The position numbers and the translations under genes were made by a program. The notes below the pieces were generated by a model. The model did not search any database. It had not been told where the DNA came from and saw only the letters and a program-made list of their open reading frames with translations. Of a stretch of 58,673 bases of DNA, positions 1-6,677 are shown piece by piece. The first letter of the stretch is position 1. Each line of letters starts with the position of its first letter. Origin of the DNA: Actinomadura hibisca NBRC 15177 (lineage in GTDB: Bacteria; Actinomycetota; Actinomycetes; Streptosporangiales; Streptosporangiaceae); assembly GCF_001552635.1 (NCBI RefSeq), contig NZ_BCRO01000081.1, positions 1-58,673 on the forward strand, written 5' to 3'.

Positions 1-36
1 GGAGGGGGCCAGACTGGAAGGCCGGGAGGCCACTGG

Positions 37-966
37 ATGACCACTCAGCGACGCAAGGAGTTCGGCACCTACCTGGCTCGGCTACGCGGAGACCGCAGCC
101 AGCGCGCCGCCGCAGCGCTCCTGTGCGACCTGTCAGGTTCCAGCACCTTGACCCGCAACGAGATCTCCCGATGGGAGCGCGGCGGACGCGTCCCTGACGA
201 CTGGCTTCCCCACATCGCCCGCGGCTACGGCGTTCCACTGGCCGTCCTGGAGCACAAGGCGGCATGGGCACGAGGAGCCGACTCGGAGACGGGTTCCCTG
301 CCCGTCGACCTGTCGCCGTTCTTCCCTCAGGCTGACGCGTTGAAGGCCCGCATCGCCAGCGCCCTGCACGCCCGCGCGGCCACCAACGCGGGAAGCCGCC
401 CGATCCTGGTCTTGGTAGGGGGCTACGCCGGCTCGGGCAAGACCGAGTTCGCCCGCTTCCTGTCGGACCTGACCGGCTGGGCGGTGCTGGACAAGGACGC
501 CCTGACCCGCCGCATGACCGAACGCCTGCTGCTCTCGCTGGGCGGCGACCCGCACGACCGGCACACCGACTTCTACCGGGCCGAGGTCCGCCCGCACGAA
601 TACCGATGCCTGATGAGCGCCGCCCACGGCAACATCGACTGCGGGGTGTCGATGATCCTGGCGGCCCCGTTCATCACCGAGCTGCACACCCCCGGATGGC
701 TGGACCGCCTCACCCACCGGTGCCAGGGCCGAGGCGTAGAAGTCGCCGCCGTGTGGATCAACAGCGACATCGACACCATGCACGAATACATCGAAACCCG
801 CGACGCCCCACGCGACCGCTGGAAGCTGTCCCACTGGGACCACTACACCAGCACCCTGACAGAAGACCCACCACCAGGCATCACAGCCACGATCGACAAC
901 CGCCTAGGCGCAGCCGCCAGCCTCGCAGACCAAACCCGCACCACCCTCCGCAGACTCATCAACTGA
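37..966 (+). CDS. HTH-domain protein fused to a P-loop (zeta-toxin/kinase-like) ATPase
   Basis: A 309-aa protein. Residues about 5-70 form an XRE-like helix-turn-helix with the pattern NEISRWERG, typical of the DNA-recognition helix region. Residues 129-136 are a clean Walker A (GYAGSGKT), followed by DKDALTRR, a layout seen in small P-loop kinases and zeta-toxin-like proteins. The rest resembles the kinase core (arginine-rich stretch, C-terminal SHWDHY). It starts at ATG 37 with GGGAGG seven bases upstream. It may phosphorylate a small molecule or act as an ATP-responsive regulator; substrate unknown. It stands alone, with 284 bp before the next gene. The product class is fairly secure, the biological role is not. 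Confidence 0.75.
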   Translation: MTTQRRKEFGTYLARLRGDRSQRAAAALLCDLSGSSTLTRNEISRWERGGRVPDDWLPHIARGYGVPLAVLEHKAAWARGADSETGSLPVDLSPFFPQADALKARIASALHARAATNAGSRPILVLVGGYAGSGKTEFARFLSDLTGWAVLDKDALTRRMTERLLLSLGGDPHDRHTDFYRAEVRPHEYRCLMSAAHGNIDCGVSMILAAPFITELHTPGWLDRLTHRCQGRGVEVAAVWINSDIDTMHEYIETRDAPRDRWKLSHWDHYTSTLTEDPPPGITATIDNRLGAAASLADQTRTTLRRLIN

Positions 967-1250
967 GACCAGCAGGACCGGAGGGCTGGATGAGAACTTT
1001 CTCTATGTTTTCAAGGGCGCCCGCTACGCGGCCGCCGGCGGCCGCCCGCCCCGGCACGCCGGGCATGCGGCCTGTTCCGTCCGGTCCCGCCGCACCGCGT
1101 CGCGCAACCGCCTTCGAAGAGACCAAAGATCTAGCAAGCGGCCAGGTCAGGCCATGTCTTAGCAATCACACATGCTGAACAAGGTTTGGTTCATCCATAG
1201 TCTCCAGATTTAGCTAGGCAGACCCGAGAGTGTGAAGTACGGTGTGAAGC
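967..1250. other. Intergenic region upstream of the three-gene cassette
   Basis: No convincing gene. It holds a perfect 18-bp GC-only palindrome at 1028-1045 and, just before the next start, two direct copies of GTGTGAAG at 1230-1237 and 1242-1249, period 12. The second ends one base before the ATG and may serve as promoter-proximal operator or leader; no clear ribosome site precedes ATG 1251 apart from the GTGAAG inside this repeat. Composition changes from GC-rich (to about 1130) to AT-richer from about 1150, so a recombination junction may lie here. Confidence 0.5.
1028..1045. repeat. Perfect 18-bp palindrome
   Basis: GCGGCCGCC followed immediately by GGCGGCCGC, with no spacer. It lies 62 bp after the stop of the HTH/P-loop gene and could act as a transcription terminator stem or a protein-binding site. 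There is no T-run after it, so termination is only a possibility. Confidence 0.45.
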
Positions 1251-2057
1251 ATGAGTGCTCCGCGCTGGCTCAGCCCCTTCGATGATCACCCCATCGAAGA
1301 GATTCCCCTTGCACACGCCCCGCTAGTTCGCGTACTAGCCCAGGTTCGCTTCCCCCGCCTCACCGCACTGGATGACCCTGCGACAATCCGGCAATTTACG
1401 TCAAAGATGTCGGAAGATTATCCCCTTCTTGAAGAGAGCAAGGAAATAAGCCTAATCGTTTCTCCGGGATCAATAGCGCAGCAGCAGCAAGAGGTTCCTA
1501 TTTGGCGCATCCGCAGTCTCGATGAATGCTGGACTGTCACTATAGCTTCCGGATCGCTCGCTATTGAGACTTCTCAATACGAAGGGCGTACAGACTTCGT
1601 CGCCAGATTCAATAAGGCATTGGCAGTCTTTTTCGACATTGTCAGTATGCCATTTATTGAGCGACTGGGAATTCGGTACACGAACAGGATCGAGCAAGCT
1701 GACCTGGTCGAGCGAATCAAAGATTTCTTTGAGCCAGCAGTTATGGGTGGGGCAGCAATACCCCTCCCCTCAAACGTGACTCAAGGTCACGCATTGTGTG
1801 ATGCTCTATTCCACCTCAAAGGTAGGTCCATTCAGGTCAGATGGGGTCTGTTGCCAGCCCGCGCAGTGCTTGACCCATCACTCGCTCCAGTCGATAGACC
1901 TAGCTGGATCGCCGATCTCGACAGTTTTACGACTGAACGAATGTCATCAGCCCCTCGAGAAATAGAGCTGAAAACAAAAGAGCTTGCCGAGCAAGCTTAT
2001 CGAATGTTTCGATGGATGGTCACCGATCACTTCATCGATCACTTCAGGGGGTCCTAA
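1251..2057 (+). CDS. TIGR04255-family protein
   Basis: A 268-aa protein. The N-terminal segment (residues 1-40: DHPIEEIPLAHAPLVRVLAQ then VRFPR) and later blocks such as FDIVSMPFIERLGIRYTNRI match the layout of the TIGR04255 family, a sporadically distributed family of unknown function often found in accessory regions. No catalytic motif is recognisable. GC is clearly below the chromosomal genes, with AT-ending codons. The stop overlaps the next start (TAATG at 2055-2059), so the downstream gene is probably translationally coupled. The first gene of a three-gene cassette. Family call moderate, function unknown. Confidence 0.7.
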   Translation: MSAPRWLSPFDDHPIEEIPLAHAPLVRVLAQVRFPRLTALDDPATIRQFTSKMSEDYPLLEESKEISLIVSPGSIAQQQQEVPIWRIRSLDECWTVTIASGSLAIETSQYEGRTDFVARFNKALAVFFDIVSMPFIERLGIRYTNRIEQADLVERIKDFFEPAVMGGAAIPLPSNVTQGHALCDALFHLKGRSIQVRWGLLPARAVLDPSLAPVDRPSWIADLDSFTTERMSSAPREIELKTKELAEQAYRMFRWMVTDHFIDHFRGS

Positions 2058-2692
2058 TGGACGGGTTCTCTAACATCGGCGGTATCCCGACTGGAGGGCA
2101 AGTCTCAATAGGAGCTGGAGAAAATAGCCAGGACAAAGCACGTGTTGGCGTCTGGTTGATTACCGGTGGGATGATCGTCGTAGCCTTGAGCGGCTCGACT
2201 GTAACGAGTGTAGGAACCCAGCAGCCTCTATCGGCAATCCGCAATGTTACCGACTGGACTTCTTCTGGCAATTTTGATGCCAAACCGGTAGCGCCAAGCC
2301 GAGTTCATTGGCCGCCAGCAACAAAGGACGAGGATGTCGATGCAGAGAACGATCTGGCTAGTTCCGTAATTAGACTGCATGAAGAATCTGGTCTTACATG
2401 GGAACAACTCAGCCGTCTGTTCGGCGTTAGCCGCCGTGCATTGCATCACTGGGCTGTGGGGGGCCGAATCAGTGCTGGCCATGCCGAACGCCTTGCCATG
2501 CTTACATCAGTGATCCAGAGCCTCCCAGCGACCGAGCCAGCCGTGCGACGCGCAAAATTGCTGGCTCCCCGCGACGATGGACGTAGCATGTTTGACATCC
2601 TGCGATCTCTCGTAAATCGTGGCGATCCCATCACTGGTAGCTCTTTCCGAGTGGAGGCGCTTATTGATGCTAGGCATGATCGAGATGATTGA
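2057..2692 (+). CDS. Membrane-anchored helix-turn-helix protein
   Basis: A 211-aa protein when begun at the ATG overlapping the previous stop. Residues about 29-52 are a hydrophobic stretch (VGVWLITGGMIVVALSG) that could span the membrane once. Residues about 105-150 hold an HTH (LTWEQLSRLFGVSRRALHHW), resembling XRE/sigma-like DNA-binding helices. The combination suggests a membrane-tethered regulator or an adaptor. A longer reading from 2012 is possible but would sit inside the upstream gene and lacks support. It overlaps the next gene by 4 bp (TTGA). Composition is low-GC like its neighbours. No named family recognised. Confidence 0.65.
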   Translation: MDGFSNIGGIPTGGQVSIGAGENSQDKARVGVWLITGGMIVVALSGSTVTSVGTQQPLSAIRNVTDWTSSGNFDAKPVAPSRVHWPPATKDEDVDAENDLASSVIRLHEESGLTWEQLSRLFGVSRRALHHWAVGGRISAGHAERLAMLTSVIQSLPATEPAVRRAKLLAPRDDGRSMFDILRSLVNRGDPITGSSFRVEALIDARHDRDD

Positions 2693-3696
2693 ATAATCGG
2701 ACTCTGAAAGGTGGCTTGCGAGAAAAGGTGGACACTGCTGACTTCCCCCGAGAAGGCGAGTGCGATGCAAAGCTGACGCAGTCGCGCATGCGCTTCTTTC
2801 GTCAAGGTGACATTGTCTCAGTAAAGTCAATTCCAGTGATTGGTGATGATGGAGCGATAGAAACGACTAAGACCCCCTTTGGCGCCGTCGTTATATCTCA
2901 AACCTGCGACCTTGTTCAGGCTGATCGCCTCACCGTTCAACTCGCCACTATTCGAGAACTGTCGCCACAGATTTACAAGGAGGTAGTTGCAGGGAAGCGT
3001 CCTCGTTTTGTTGCTCTTCCCATGATCGAGGCAAATCTAGTTGCTGACCTCGAAGTCATTGGCACGATCTCCAAGGCGCAACTCGCTTCCCTTGGTAGAA
3101 AGCCAGGAATACCTGAAGGTGATGATGCAGGCGGATGGTTTGGAAGGGCGGTAGGGCGTCGCTTCTCGCGATTTCCCTTCCCGGACGAGATATACTCGTG
3201 GATCCGTCCTTTGCAAGAATTGCTGCAGAGCAAGGCGGCGAAGAGGGCCAGTCCTATTGGGAAAATAATGGATTCAGTGACGACTCTACGATTGGAGTGC
3301 GTAGGGGGTTGGCGTCAGACGCCTCCCCTTGAGCTAGTCCTGCTGATTATTGTCAAGCCGGGAGTCCTGCCGACGCTCGCGGACCCGTTGACTCCTATAC
3401 CTGATCAGCTCAGTCGCTGGGCTTACACGGAAGGCGCCCTATCTCGCCAGCCGGCCGAGGTTGCTCAAAAGCTTGTTGAAGCGAAGACGGGCCCGGATCT
3501 TCTTCACCTCTGGCAAATGTTTGGCGACTCACTGGCAGAGAAGTGCTATGCTTCGGGCCAGTCAGATGACCGGTATAGCGATGCGGTTGCGTCGATCGAG
3601 GCCGAGGTACTGGCCGAGGATGAGTTCACCTTTGACCGTTACCGGCGATCTGAAGAGTTGGATCTTGACCATCTATCTCCGCCCGAACCTGTCTGA
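2689..3696 (+). CDS. Unknown protein with an SQTCDL motif, third gene of the cassette
   Basis: 335 aa from the TTG that overlaps the previous stop, or 302 aa from ATG 2788, where the sequence opens MRFFRQGDIVSVKSIPVI. That second opening looks more like a natural N-terminus, but it lacks a good ribosome site. Following it, VVISQTCDLVQ carries a Cys-Asp pair that looks conserved in kind, suggestive of a metal or catalytic site. The C-terminal third is helical and acidic. No membrane segment. The close coupling with the two upstream genes implies one functional unit. I do not recognise a characterised family and assign no activity. Confidence 0.65.
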   Translation: MNNRTLKGGLREKVDTADFPREGECDAKLTQSRMRFFRQGDIVSVKSIPVIGDDGAIETTKTPFGAVVISQTCDLVQADRLTVQLATIRELSPQIYKEVVAGKRPRFVALPMIEANLVADLEVIGTISKAQLASLGRKPGIPEGDDAGGWFGRAVGRRFSRFPFPDEIYSWIRPLQELLQSKAAKRASPIGKIMDSVTTLRLECVGGWRQTPPLELVLLIIVKPGVLPTLADPLTPIPDQLSRWAYTEGALSRQPAEVAQKLVEAKTGPDLLHLWQMFGDSLAEKCYASGQSDDRYSDAVASIEAEVLAEDEFTFDRYRRSEELDLDHLSPPEPV

Positions 3697-3841
3697 ACTA
3701 AAGCTATCGGACCGGCGAGGTGAGTAAATTGTCCGACTCTGGAGAGTGCTCACCAGTCCTGTTACTCGCTGTTAGATATGTCGGCCACTGTCGATGAAGA
3801 AAGCTGCACTTTTGCGTTGCACGGAGAACAGCGGACAGAGC

Positions 3842-3861
3842 CAGGTCAGAGCAGGTCAGAG
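3842..3861. repeat. Tandem 10-bp repeat, two copies
   Basis: CAGGTCAGAG twice head to tail. A third exact copy lies at 5279-5288, 32 bp before the tRNA-Arg fragment. Copies next to both tRNA fragments would fit integrase arm-type binding sites, which is inference. Confidence 0.5.
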
Positions 3862-3953
3862 CCGCAAGAGTACAGTGGTGTACAGCTACAGAGGCTTCTG
3901 ACTGCGTACGGCCCCACACACTTTTAGAGCCGCGGCGGGAGACCGCCGGGTTG

Positions 3954-3966
3954 TGCTGCCTATCTC
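3954..3966. repeat. 13-bp direct repeat, left copy
   Basis: TGCTGCCTATCTC, identical to 4964-4976. The two copies are exactly 1010 bp apart and bracket the GIY-YIG-like gene. Confidence 0.6.
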
Positions 3967-4010
3967 TTGTAAAGAGAAGGTTAGGGGTTCTAGCCCCTCG
4001 TTGGCTCCCA
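3961..4010 (+). pseudogene. tRNA 3'-half fragment, Thr(TGT)-like
   Basis: A 7-base anticodon loop CTTGTAA (3966-3972, anticodon TGT at 3968-3970) closes on a 5-bp stem with one A-G mismatch. A 5-base variable loop AGGTT follows, then a T arm (AGGGG, loop TTCTAGC) with a weak last pair, and an acceptor 3' strand GTTGGCT ending in CCA at 4008-4010. No D arm and no acceptor 5' strand AGCCAAC precede it. It is therefore a fragment or attachment-site remnant, not a working tRNA. Identity as Thr rests on the anticodon only. Confidence 0.55.
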
Positions 4011-4040
4011 GGCTAAGGTCTCCAAGGTTCCGGATGCGAG

Positions 4041-4823
4041 TTACCCCACCGATCTAACCAGGGGAGTGAGACCAGAGCCTTCCAGCTTCTGCGGCCACCT
4101 GTGACTACGCTGGATCTCTGCCTTGCGCCGTACTGCTTCCCTTCCCCTTGCCCGGACGCCGCCAAGTTCTGAGGCGAGTTGTTCAACTGCTGCTAGCTCG
4201 AATTGCTCCTTGAGGAGAGAGGTGAGCCTGTGCGGGCGGAGGAGGTGATGAAGCTCAGCTTCCTTCGATTCACCACCCCCAACCGTGGCAAGTAGCTCAA
4301 CTTCGCCTCCGAAGGCAAGTTCGAGTTCATTGAGCCGATGGGCGAGTTGCTCAGAGTCGCTACGTGTTACGCAACCGATCTTGCCGTTCCCGTTTGGGAG
4401 CCGTACAAGATAAGTGATCCCTCGCGTGTGGCGGCGACCCTCTGAGTAGGCTCTGAGTAGGTTGGTGACTAGATTCTCTCGATCAGTTCCAAAGATATGG
4501 TGGACCATCGCACGGTGCTTATCGCACACAGGTATGGGGATGTCGTCGCGGATCCATCCAGTCATCCGTGACTCACAGCCGCTGACAGGACATTCGTTGC
4601 AGATAGCTGGAGTCTCGGGGGACTCAACAGGCGATAACTTTTTGGTGTCACAAGTTCTCTCGGCTGGCGAGTGCTTCGTCTCGGGGCTGTTGCTTCGGAT
4701 CTGGATGGGGCGAAGCTCCCTGCCACGCACTTCCTGCTGGTAGTGGGCTGAACACCAACCGTTTGCGGTGTGCTTTCGTCCACAGGGTACCCCTTCGTTA
4801 CTGACGAAGTCACACAGCCTCAT
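4041..4823 (-). CDS. Zinc-finger protein with a GIY-YIG/T5orf172-like domain
   Basis: 260 aa from the ATG at 4823, which has GAGAGG ten bases upstream; an in-frame upstream extension to 4931 looks spurious. The N-terminus is cysteine/histidine rich (C-x9-C-x8-C-x2-H), the treble-clef-like pattern of phage HNH and related proteins, followed by a second CysHis set (CNECPVSGCESR ... CDKH). Residues about 160-230 read ITYLVRLPNGNGKIGCVTRS then E-x-E-LHHLLRPHR, close to the GIY-YIG variant known as MUG113/T5orf172 (start Y-x-V-x-L, KIG, LH-x-x-x-R). A mobile-element or homing-type nuclease is likely but unproven. It has lower GC than the chromosome and is flanked by 13-bp direct repeats. Confidence 0.6.
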   Translation of the reverse strand: MRLCDFVSNEGVPCGRKHTANGWCSAHYQQEVRGRELRPIQIRSNSPETKHSPAERTCDTKKLSPVESPETPAICNECPVSGCESRMTGWIRDDIPIPVCDKHRAMVHHIFGTDRENLVTNLLRAYSEGRRHTRGITYLVRLPNGNGKIGCVTRSDSEQLAHRLNELELAFGGEVELLATVGGGESKEAELHHLLRPHRLTSLLKEQFELAAVEQLASELGGVRARGREAVRRKAEIQRSHRWPQKLEGSGLTPLVRSVG

Positions 4824-4963
4824 GCAAATCATGCCTCTCTGGGGCGGAGCGAAGACGAGTCTTGTCCAGTTGCTGGTATCTAAGGCTGGCACTGACAAGC
4901 AAAGAAGGGGTCTGATATTATATTTGCGCATGATTCGTAACTCTATGTAGTCAAAATAAGCTT

Positions 4964-4976
4964 TGCTGCCTATCTC
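4964..4976. repeat. 13-bp direct repeat, right copy
   Basis: TGCTGCCTATCTC, identical to the copy at 3954-3966. The two differ in what follows, so the repeat is exactly this long. Confidence 0.6.
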
Positions 4977-5127
4977 AGACGTGCTTGGCAGAGCAGGAGG
5001 GTGAAGCTTGTGGTGCGGCGCTCGCGGAATCGGGCGGCGAGCCGGGGCAGCCTCGTGGTCAGGAGGGTTGGGCGAACTCGAACCAAAGGGCGCGCCGCCC
5101 TCTGGACTCCTCGCGGGCCGGAGTGCA

Positions 5128-5175
5128 TGATCGCGCGAGACTGTCTGTCACACATGACGATCGTTCGCGCGATCA
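5128..5175. repeat. 11-bp inverted repeat with 26-bp spacer
   Basis: TGATCGCGCGA (5128-5138) and its exact complement TCGCGCGATCA (5165-5175). It may be a binding site for an element regulator or recombination protein. Confidence 0.55.
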
Positions 5176-5278
5176 TTTACTCCGGATCGGGGTTGCGGCG
5201 AGGTGGGCTGCTAACGGAGGCGCTAACAACGGCTCTGGATGACCTTGGACGGTTGTGCGTCGAGGAGCGGCCTTAGTG

Positions 5279-5288
5279 CAGGTCAGAG
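5279..5288. repeat. Third copy of the 10-bp repeat
   Basis: CAGGTCAGAG, identical to both copies in the tandem pair at 3842-3861, close to the tRNA-Arg fragment. Confidence 0.45.
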
Positions 5289-5319
5289 GACAGGTCTGGA
5301 TGAGTATGGACAGCCCTGA

Positions 5320-5366
5320 CCTGACTACGGATCAGAAGGTTAGGGGTTCGAATCCCTTCGGGTGCA
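5320..5366 (+). pseudogene. 3' half of tRNA-Arg(ACG), probable attachment site (attR)
   Basis: The anticodon arm has loop CTACGGA (anticodon ACG at 5327-5329) on a stem CCTGA/TCAGA with only the outer pair broken. The variable loop is AGGTT, the T arm is AGGGG-TTCGAAT-CCCTT and the acceptor 3' strand is CGGGTGC with discriminator A at 5366. The matching 5' half (GCACCCG plus D arm) is absent upstream. A complete 3' half followed by its terminator is what integration into the 3' part of a tRNA gene leaves at the far end. The intact gene should lie at the other, unseen end. Confidence 0.75.
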
Positions 5367-5374
5367 CAGCAGAA

Positions 5375-5409
5375 CGAAGGCCCTCTCCGCAAGGCGGAGA
5401 GGGCCTTCG
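5375..5409 (+). terminator. Strong hairpin terminator after the tRNA-Arg fragment
   Basis: A perfect 16-bp stem (5375-5390 with 5394-5409) around a 3-base loop AAG, starting nine bases after the tRNA 3' end. It is followed by TCATTTCA, so the T-run is weak. It is likely the native terminator of the chromosomal tRNA gene. Confidence 0.8.
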
Positions 5410-5790
5410 TCATTTCATGTACGGCTGCGAAGTGCAGTTCGCTCGTTCCTGGAGCCGTGGGCCGCGGTGCTGAAGGATCACCGTCGAGGTCGGCGGGATG
5501 GTGTTCCGGAGCTCGGGCGGTCCGCTCCAGCGCTGGGTGGGGCACCGGTGGCCGAGGCTGCTGCGCCCAGGGAAGGGCGTGCGTCTGGGCGCCTTCGGGC
5601 TTTCGGGGTCGGGCGTGGGCGGATGCTTTGGATCTTCGAGGTCTCTCAGATCGCCGGTTCTCGGCTGCTTCTTCCGCCGGCTTGTGTCGGTTGCTCATTG
5701 GGACCGAGCGGTTGTTGTGGGGGCGTGGCTGGTTGTGGGGGGTGTCAGTATCGTCGGGCTTCCGTTGGGTGGGTGTGGGTTGGGGGCTTC
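5410..5790. other. Gene-free stretch right of the attachment site
   Basis: The in-frame extension upstream of the next gene is open but has no protein-like sequence (Arg/Gly/Ser rich) and no good start. The DNA becomes very rich in T and G from about 5630. Nothing else recognised. Confidence 0.5.
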
Positions 5791-6369
5791 GTGGGTGTTG
5801 GTGCCGGGGAGCGGCGGGAGCCGCCTGTTGAGTTGGTCGCTGCTGCTGCCGCTCGGCCTGGGGGGTGGGTTTACGAGGTTGATCCTGCTTGGGTTGATGA
5901 TCCTGGGGGGTTCGTGCCGGCGGCTGCGGTTCGGGGTGGGTGGAAGGTTGATGACGGCGGTGCTCTGACTGGGGAGTATCGGCGGAACGAGCGGTATGGG
6001 CCGCCGGGGGACGACTTCGGGGTGTTGCGGGATGTGCCGCTGGGGTGGGTTGGGGATGAGCCTGCTGCGGCTGTTCGGGAGCAGGTTGCTGATCTTCTTA
6101 ACCGGCAGGTTGAGGGGTCGGTTGTTGAGTGGATGTTGCTTCGGGGGCGGGTCGCTGTTGTCGAGGGGGACGGGGCGGCTGGGTTTGCTGTTGCGTTTGC
6201 TCTGTCTGTTCGGCCGCCTGTTGGGGAGCGGGTTCTGCTGCTTGGGGTCTTTTCCTGGGCTGCTGTCTGGGGGGTTCGGCGGCGGGATCGGGTCTGGGTC
6301 GATCTTGAGGTTGAGGTCGAGTGGGCTGAGGAGCGGTTGGGGGAGCGGATTTTGCAGCTCGGGGGTTGA
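5791..6369 (+). CDS. Conserved hypothetical protein, resembling T7SS-associated/SseB-type proteins
   Basis: 192 aa from GTG 5791, preceded by GGGGG. Residues about 17-60 read RPGGWVYEVDPAW, then AAAVRGGWKVDDGG and EYRRNERY. This Tyr/Trp-rich layout is familiar in actinobacterial proteins annotated as type VII secretion-associated or as hypothetical. The middle has a helical stretch (EPAAAVREQVADLLNRQVEG) and the end a mixed alpha/beta region. No catalytic motif. Codons end in T unusually often for this genome. It stops just before an ArsR operator. Function unknown; the T7SS link is only by resemblance. Confidence 0.55.
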   Translation: MGVGAGERREPPVELVAAAAARPGGWVYEVDPAWVDDPGGFVPAAAVRGGWKVDDGGALTGEYRRNERYGPPGDDFGVLRDVPLGWVGDEPAAAVREQVADLLNRQVEGSVVEWMLLRGRVAVVEGDGAAGFAVAFALSVRPPVGERVLLLGVFSWAAVWGVRRRDRVWVDLEVEVEWAEERLGERILQLGG

Positions 6370-6392
6370 TAGGCAAGTCGTTGCTTGCCTAT
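6369..6392. promoter_or_regulatory. Operator dyad for the ArsR/VOC operon
   Basis: ATAGGCAAG (6369-6377) and its exact complement CTTGCCTAT (6384-6392), six bases apart, ending nine bases before the GTG start of the ArsR-type gene. ArsR-family repressors bind such dyads at their own promoter, so autoregulation is likely. Confidence 0.7.
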
Positions 6393-6401
6393 GGTGGGGG
6401 T

Positions 6402-6677
6402 GTGGGCGATCTCTTCAAGGCGTTGGCCGACCCTACGCGGCGGGTCATTCTTGACGAGCTCGTTGAGAGGGACGGGCAGACCTTGTTCGAGATCTGCACC
6501 CGCTTGACGATGCGGCACGGTGTCGCGTCGTCTCGGCAGGCCATCTCGCAGCATCTCGCCGTGCTGGAGGAGGCCGGGCTCGTCGGCGTCCGCAAAGAGG
6601 GGCGCTACAAGTTCCACTACCTCGATGTCGGGCCGCTTCGGCAGATCGGCGAGCGGTGGCTCAAGGAGGAAACGTGA
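6402..6677 (+). CDS. ArsR-family winged-helix transcriptional regulator
   Basis: 91 aa from GTG 6402 (GGTGGGGG upstream). It opens GDLFKALADPTRRVILDELV, the hallmark ArsR N-terminus, followed by the recognition helix region SRQAISQHLAVLEEAGLV and the wing VRKEGRYKFHYL. No cysteine metal-binding box (CxCxxC) is present, so a non-metal ligand or pure repression is likely. The stop overlaps the VOC gene start (GTGA at 6674-6677), indicating coupling. It likely represses its own operon through the dyad just upstream. The longer reading from 6366 would run through that operator. Confidence 0.9.
   Translation: MGDLFKALADPTRRVILDELVERDGQTLFEICTRLTMRHGVASSRQAISQHLAVLEEAGLVGVRKEGRYKFHYLDVGPLRQIGERWLKEET

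Larger units (their letters stand above)
3697..4040. other. Intergenic region with attachment-like sequences
   Basis: No gene. It contains two tandem copies of CAGGTCAGAG (3842-3861), one copy of the 13-bp direct repeat (3954-3966) and a tRNA 3'-half fragment (3961-4010). The content looks like recombination-site debris rather than a promoter region. The genes on either side converge on it. Confidence 0.6.
4824..5319. other. Intergenic region left of the attachment site
   Basis: No supported gene; the short open frames here are unrelated to each other and lack ribosome sites. It contains the second 13-bp direct repeat, an 11-bp inverted repeat (5128-5175) and one CAGGTCAGAG copy. GC rises abruptly after about 4980. 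Confidence 0.55.
1..5366. mobile_element. Right end of an integrated genetic element, bounded by a tRNA-Arg 3' fragment
   Basis: The segment ends at a 3' half-tRNA (5320-5366) with no matching 5' half upstream, followed directly by a strong terminator. This is the usual signature of the distal attachment site left when an element integrates into a tRNA gene. Genes at 1251-3696 and 4041-4823 have clearly lower GC and less biased codon use than the genes to the right. Cargo is an HTH/P-loop protein, a three-gene unknown cassette and a GIY-YIG-like protein. No integrase, excisionase or replication gene is visible, so the other end and any integrase lie left of position 1. The boundary is inferred from sequence pattern only. 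Confidence 0.6.

Noticed and set aside
4977..5000. Sequence CTTGGCAGAGCAGG resembling a tRNA D arm
   Set aside because: No acceptor, anticodon or T arm follows in a usable order, so it is too short to call a tRNA part.
5273..5698. A minus-strand frame whose translation contains APEGIRTPNLLIRSQ
   Set aside because: This peptide is the well-known translation of the antisense of a tRNA 3' half. It comes from the tRNA-Arg fragment and is not a protein.
5362..5790. N-terminal extension of the protein at 5791
   Set aside because: The upstream 140 codons read as Arg/Ser/Gly-rich low-quality sequence that starts within the terminator region.
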